Of a stretch of DNA of 10,549 nt, positions 7,713 to 10,549 are shown piece after piece. The notes below the pieces were generated by a model, which saw only the letters and a list, made by a program, of their open reading frames with translations, was not told where the DNA came from and did not search any database. The position numbers and the translations under genes are program-made. Each line of letters starts with the position of its first letter. Within the stretch, counting starts at the first letter, position 1. This DNA is from CAYSWF01 sp964562905. GTDB lineage: Bacteria > Patescibacteriota > Andersenbacteria > UBA10190. The stretch spans positions 1 through 10,549 of the forward strand of contig CAZLVG010000033.1 in assembly GCA_964562905.1 (NCBI GenBank). The letters run 5' to 3'.

Positions 7713-7826
7713 ATTGCGATCCCGCCCTCTATGCCTTCTCGATATTGCTTTAAAGATGAGAAAATAAAACTTAACTAACCTATAAAATTATAGTTTGAAA
7801 TAATAATCAGAGGGCGGGATCGCAAT
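7713..7826. repeat. 18-bp perfect inverted repeat around AT-rich centre
   Basis: attgcgatcccgccctct at 7713-7730 is perfectly inverted at 7809-7826. The two copies flank 78 bases of AT-rich sequence, unlike the surrounding GC content. The outward-facing ATTGCGA ends recall the widespread intergenic CATTGCGA-type repeats. It may be a small non-autonomous element or two head-to-head repeat copies. The loop is too long for an ordinary terminator. Confidence 0.7.
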
Positions 7827-7865
7827 GACGATGTCTCTTTGGCCGGCAGTTGGCAGACAGCCTCG

Positions 7866-9215
7866 CTATATTTCTTTCCATAATATGCCGCACATCGCCC
7901 CGTCCGGCGGCAACAGTACCATGCAAGTTTCTCCTACCAGCGTGGAGCAGCCTAAACAATTCTTCACGTTCGTCCACATACTGGCCGCGTAACCGTCGTT
8001 TGCATCTGCGGTCAAAGTTACTTCCGCCCCTTCTTCGTAGCTAGTAGTGGAGCAGGACTGGCCGCAATCAATATAACCGTCCGACGTGGTCACCGTTCCC
8101 AGGCTAGGTGCCTCATTGACCACTTCCAGTGTCGGGTTGGCCGTACTGGTTGGTTCGGGAAACGCGGATTCTTCCGGCTCTTCCGTCGGCGTGGGCGTGG
8201 GAGAGGCGCCGTCATTGTCAGTTATGGTGCCGTAGCCGATTGGCCGGTCTATTTGGCCCCTCCCTTTGGTTACGCCGTCCAACTTTACCATAAAAGCCTC
8301 GATGTTTTCCGGCTCATCGTCATCTAATATTTTGACGCTCACCGTCTTTAGGAACGTGCCGTCCGGTATAGCCACAGACGTATTTACTCCCTCGTAGTCC
8401 TTACCCTCTAGGGCCGCGTCCTCGCCTAGAATAGTAGGATCCTTGATCTGCTCGGTGTGATATTTTACCGTTAAGCCTCCATGGATTGGCATTGGCCTGT
8501 TGTCCTGGTCATGCACTCGGAGCGTAAAAATAGACTTACTGAAACCCGCCCCCACCTGCGGCTTAGCGTCACTAATTGACACATACACGTCCGGCACGGA
8601 GACGGGGGCTTCAGTTTCCGTTGGTAGTTTAAAGCAGTAATCGAGAACCGTGCACGTTGCCCTACAAGCATCCTTCCAATTCCACTGCGGGTAGTAGCTC
8701 TCGGCATGGGTAGATTGAACTGATATAAAGGAGGGTCGGAAGTATCCTGGCAGGCACGGGTCTTCGCGTAGGGTTTTTTCCAGTTCACTTTTACATTCAC
8801 TTTTACACTTTTGTCTACAGGAATTCTGCGTACTAAAAAGCCCACAATTATCGTCTGCCACTCTCTGTACCAAGAGAGCATACTCGTCCTTGGGCAGGCA
8901 CTGGTGGTTTGGCACCCAATAATAAGCGTGGTTCTTTCCCCCTCTTAGCAAGTCGCAGCTTTTAGCCGTCTGGTGGGATCGAGCTTGAGCACAGCCTCCC
9001 TCATAGTAACAGGCATGGGGATAGCCCTCCGGAGCGCCGCCTGGCCAACCGGCGCCCAAAAAACCGCTTAAGCCGCCCAGTTGTAACGTCACCAACACCG
9101 CCGTTACGACGACCACTAAAACACTGCCCGCCGCAAAGATGGCAAGCGGCGACCACTTCCCCCCTCTGCCGCCGCCGGTCTTTTTACCGTCCGCCTTACC
9201 GGGTCCCGTTTTCAC
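7866..9215 (-). CDS. Membrane-anchored surface protein: Cys-rich region, Calx-beta-like and InlB B-repeat-like domains
   Basis: Predicted exported protein, 449 aa, with no recognised full-length family. Order: basic Gly/Lys-rich cytoplasmic tail (1-22); one membrane segment (about 24-46) serving as uncleaved anchor; Cys-rich region (69-194) with twelve cysteines, which I do not recognise; Calx-beta-like domain (about 207-336) ending in the calcium-site-like ILDDDEPENIEAFMVKL and GTITDNDG; Thr/Pro/Glu linker (337-361) starting ASPTPTPTEEPEE; and a C-terminal module (about 362-447) with IDCGQSCSTTSYEEGAEVTLTA, typical of InlB B-repeat-like domains with paired cysteines, six in all. The architecture points to cell-surface adhesion or structure with disulfides formed outside the cell. 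The GTG start is preferred because a TGCTATAAT box ends 9 bases upstream. No ribosome site is present. Partner and ligand are unknown. Confidence 0.85.
   Translation of the reverse strand: MKTGPGKADGKKTGGGRGGKWSPLAIFAAGSVLVVVVTAVLVTLQLGGLSGFLGAGWPGGAPEGYPHACYYEGGCAQARSHQTAKSCDLLRGGKNHAYYWVPNHQCLPKDEYALLVQRVADDNCGLFSTQNSCRQKCKSECKSELEKTLREDPCLPGYFRPSFISVQSTHAESYYPQWNWKDACRATCTVLDYCFKLPTETEAPVSVPDVYVSISDAKPQVGAGFSKSIFTLRVHDQDNRPMPIHGGLTVKYHTEQIKDPTILGEDAALEGKDYEGVNTSVAIPDGTFLKTVSVKILDDDEPENIEAFMVKLDGVTKGRGQIDRPIGYGTITDNDGASPTPTPTEEPEESAFPEPTSTANPTLEVVNEAPSLGTVTTSDGYIDCGQSCSTTSYEEGAEVTLTADANDGYAASMWTNVKNCLGCSTLVGETCMVLLPPDGAMCGILWKEI
8784..8807. repeat. 12-bp tandem duplication in the Cys-rich coding region
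   Basis: ttcacttttaca occurs twice in a row within the surface protein gene and gives the repeated residues CKSE in KCKSECKSEL (137-145). It is in frame and adds one cysteine, so it is a likely recent slippage duplication. Confidence 0.8.
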
Positions 9216-9224
9216 ATAGGGTTA

Positions 9225-9233
9225 ATTATAGCA
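9225..9233 (-). promoter_or_regulatory. Extended -10 promoter of the surface protein gene
   Basis: On the minus strand TGC TATAAT is a perfect extended -10 box, followed by 9 bases and then the GTG start at 9215. The expected transcription start is within about three bases of the GTG, giving a leaderless or nearly leaderless message. No -35 box is evident, which extended -10 promoters often do without. Confidence 0.55.
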
Positions 9234-9270
9234 CACCGCTAGGGACCGCGCTGCGGATAATACGGCGCAG

Positions 9271-10437
9271 TCACCTTGTCTCGCTGAAGGCACCCGTCAC
9301 CGCCTCCAGCGCTTGCTTTAGCTTTTTAACTCGCGCCGGCCAGGCAAACTCCCGCCAGGCTCTCTGTCGGGCTTGTTGTCCCAGTTTCTCTCGCAGCTTT
9401 TTGTCCGACAAAAGTCGCGTCAACACTTTCTGCGAAACAACCGCGTCTTCCGGCGGCACCACCAGCCCCGTATGCCCGTCTCGGACGGCTTCCGGCACCC
9501 CGCCCGTGTCTGTCCCCAGCGCCGGCGTGCCGCAGGCGGCCGCCTCCAGGTAGACGATGCCGAAGCCTTCCAGCTCACCTTGGGCCTCCCGCGGCGTCAG
9601 CGCGAACAGCTCCGCCGCCGCGTACAGCGCGGGCAAGTCTTCGTCCGGCACGGCGCCTAAAAACTTGACACTGTCGCCCAAGAACAGATAACCGGCCTGG
9701 CTGTCCAACTGTTCTTTCTCACTCCCTTCTCCAGCGACGACCAGGCTGACATGGCCAAATCTGGCTTGGTCCAGCCGGCTGAAAGCTTCCAGCAGCAGGT
9801 CCATTCCTTTTCGCTTCTCCAGGCGAGCCAGCGTAAATAAGTAGGGGCGGCTAAGGCCGTACTTGTCCAGCACGGAGCTTACCTCTTCTTCCGTCACTTC
9901 CCGCAGGAAGCGGGCGGCCACCCCCGGCCACAACTTGAGCAGCTGCCCTTTTTTTACGCCCAGCCGCCGCAACGACTGTTTGGTAACTTCGTTTATGTAA
10001 ACCACCCGGTCGGCCGCCTTAAGAACTTTTATCAGTTTCTTCCTCTCACGGGGCGTCCGGCTCCACTTTTCCACTTCCATAGCGTAAGTAAAAACAACAT
10101 AAGGGATGCCCAGGCGCTTTTTTAAATAATAGCCGGCCAGCCCTTCAAATAAAGCTTTACCGCACAGCACCGCGTCATATTTTTCTTTTTTCGCCCGCCA
10201 GTGCAGCCAAACAAACAGCGGCAGCCAGGCCGGCCTTACCAGCGGCCAGAAAAATCGCTTCCTGAACACGCCGCCCCTGTCCTTAAGCCCCGTTGCCTGG
10301 TTATGGCCGCGCGCCTTCGGCGCTACTACCGTTACTTCCACGCCTTCCAGATGCCGAGCGATATTGGTCAAGTAATTTTCAATGCCGCCCACCCGCGGCG
10401 GCCAGTTCTCCGCCAGCAGTAATACTTTCATAGACAC
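9271..10437 (-). CDS. Glycosyltransferase family 4 (PimB-like)
   Basis: GT-B fold retaining glycosyltransferase, 388 aa from the GTG at 10437 or 386 aa from the ATG at 10431. The N-terminal domain opens MKVLLLAENWPPRVGGIENYLTNIA (3-27), where PRVGGIE is the family glycine loop. The donor domain has LARLEKRKGMDLLLEAF at 203-219 (phosphate-binding Arg/Lys), the catalytic E-x7-E as EGFGIVYLE at 290-298, and CGTPALGTDTGGVPEAVRDGHTGLVVPPED at 302-331. The TPREAQGELEGFGIVYLEAAACG stretch closely resembles PimB-type mannosyltransferases. It is probably cytoplasmic; the donor sugar is unknown. It ends 55 bases before the surface protein gene, which has its own promoter, so the two may be only loosely linked. 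No ribosome site precedes either start. A -10-like box 6 bases ahead of the GTG slightly favours the longer form. Confidence 0.92.
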   Translation of the reverse strand: MSMKVLLLAENWPPRVGGIENYLTNIARHLEGVEVTVVAPKARGHNQATGLKDRGGVFRKRFFWPLVRPAWLPLFVWLHWRAKKEKYDAVLCGKALFEGLAGYYLKKRLGIPYVVFTYAMEVEKWSRTPRERKKLIKVLKAADRVVYINEVTKQSLRRLGVKKGQLLKLWPGVAARFLREVTEEEVSSVLDKYGLSRPYLFTLARLEKRKGMDLLLEAFSRLDQARFGHVSLVVAGEGSEKEQLDSQAGYLFLGDSVKFLGAVPDEDLPALYAAAELFALTPREAQGELEGFGIVYLEAAACGTPALGTDTGGVPEAVRDGHTGLVVPPEDAVVSQKVLTRLLSDKKLREKLGQQARQRAWREFAWPARVKKLKQALEAVTGAFSETR

Positions 10438-10443
10438 AACACC

Positions 10444-10452
10444 ATACTAGCA
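10444..10452 (-). promoter_or_regulatory. Possible extended -10 promoter of the GT4 gene
   Basis: On the minus strand TGC TAGTAT (TGn plus 4/6 match to TATAAT) is followed by 6 bases and the GTG at 10437. This repeats the close spacing seen at the surface protein and flippase starts. No convincing -35. The remaining DNA up to the window end shows no gene of usable length. Confidence 0.35.
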
Positions 10453-10549
10453 CGTCTTTGCCGTATCCAGATCTCGGCTTTCACAGTTGAGCTTACGCAA
10501 CAGCTTAACCAGATAAATTACCTTAAAAGAGCGTTTGTTTTAGGCATAG

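Larger units (their letters stand above)
7545..7865. other. Non-coding stretch between flippase operon and surface protein gene
   Basis: About 320 bases with no believable gene. It holds the operon promoter (7551-7579), a short GC hairpin (7640-7660), a repeat-like tract at about 7615-7710, and an 18-bp inverted repeat (7713-7826) around an AT-rich centre. A weak alternative -10 (TATAAT at 7792-7787, minus strand) lies in the AT-rich centre. The mosaic make-up suggests accumulated dispersed repeats. Confidence 0.6.

Noticed and set aside
7582..7767. Plus-strand open frame of 61 codons in the non-coding stretch
   Set aside because: It spans the hairpin and repeat-like tract and reads as Arg/Leu/Ser-rich repeat-derived sequence; no start signal.
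9241..9270. Weak inverted repeat ctgcg/cgcag as terminator after the GT4 gene
   Set aside because: The stem is only about five base pairs and no T-run follows on the minus strand.
10438..10549. Possible partial gene at the right edge
   Set aside because: All minus-strand frames close within a few tens of bases; the longest ATG frame encodes nine residues. Nothing supportable beyond the possible promoter.

Overview
The window looks like a piece of a draft, probably metagenome-derived, bacterial genome: it is fairly GC-rich, carries a run of ten Ns at 6515-6524, and has every supportable gene on the minus strand. TGA serves as a normal stop. None of the gene starts has a convincingly spaced Shine-Dalgarno motif. 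The compact glycosyltransferase genes, the short palindromic repeats and the Cys-rich surface protein with Calx-beta and InlB-type modules would fit a Patescibacteria/CPR-type genome. That placement is an inference from style only, because no phylogenetic marker is present.

Layout in transcription order (right to left): (a) 10437-9271, a cytoplasmic GT4 glycosyltransferase; (b) 9215-7866, a membrane-anchored surface protein with a Cys-rich region, a Calx-beta-like domain and an InlB B-repeat-like C-terminus, with an extended -10 box almost touching its GTG start; (c) 7865-7545, a non-coding stretch holding repeats (18-bp inverted repeat, short hairpin) and a -35/-10 promoter; (d) 7544-1370, a tightly packed four-unit operon: Wzx-type flippase that appears fused to a glycosyltransferase across the gap, then GT4, GT2 and an O-antigen ligase/polymerase-like membrane protein, joined by ATGA overlaps or a 4-bp spacer; (e) 1369-1029, a non-coding stretch with a MITE-like element (28-bp imperfect terminal inverted repeats around a GC-rich hairpin); (f) 1028-174, an orphan PD-(D/E)XK nuclease of the RecB/Cas4/AddB type; (g) 106-1, a cluster of short palindromic repeats.

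The operon reads as the back half of a lipid-linked polysaccharide pathway. Cytoplasmic glycosyltransferases build a glycan on a lipid carrier, the flippase moves it across the membrane, and the ligase/polymerase-like protein extends it or transfers it outside. The initiating sugar-phosphate transferase and the sugar-nucleotide genes are not in the window. The neighbouring surface protein is a conceivable glycan acceptor, but only its position suggests this.

The points most worth a second look are the flippase-glycosyltransferase fusion, a recurring leaderless-promoter arrangement at four gene starts, the two inverted-repeat elements, the palindromic array, and the unrecognised Cys-rich domain. 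I did not find a clearly new defence or mobile system.
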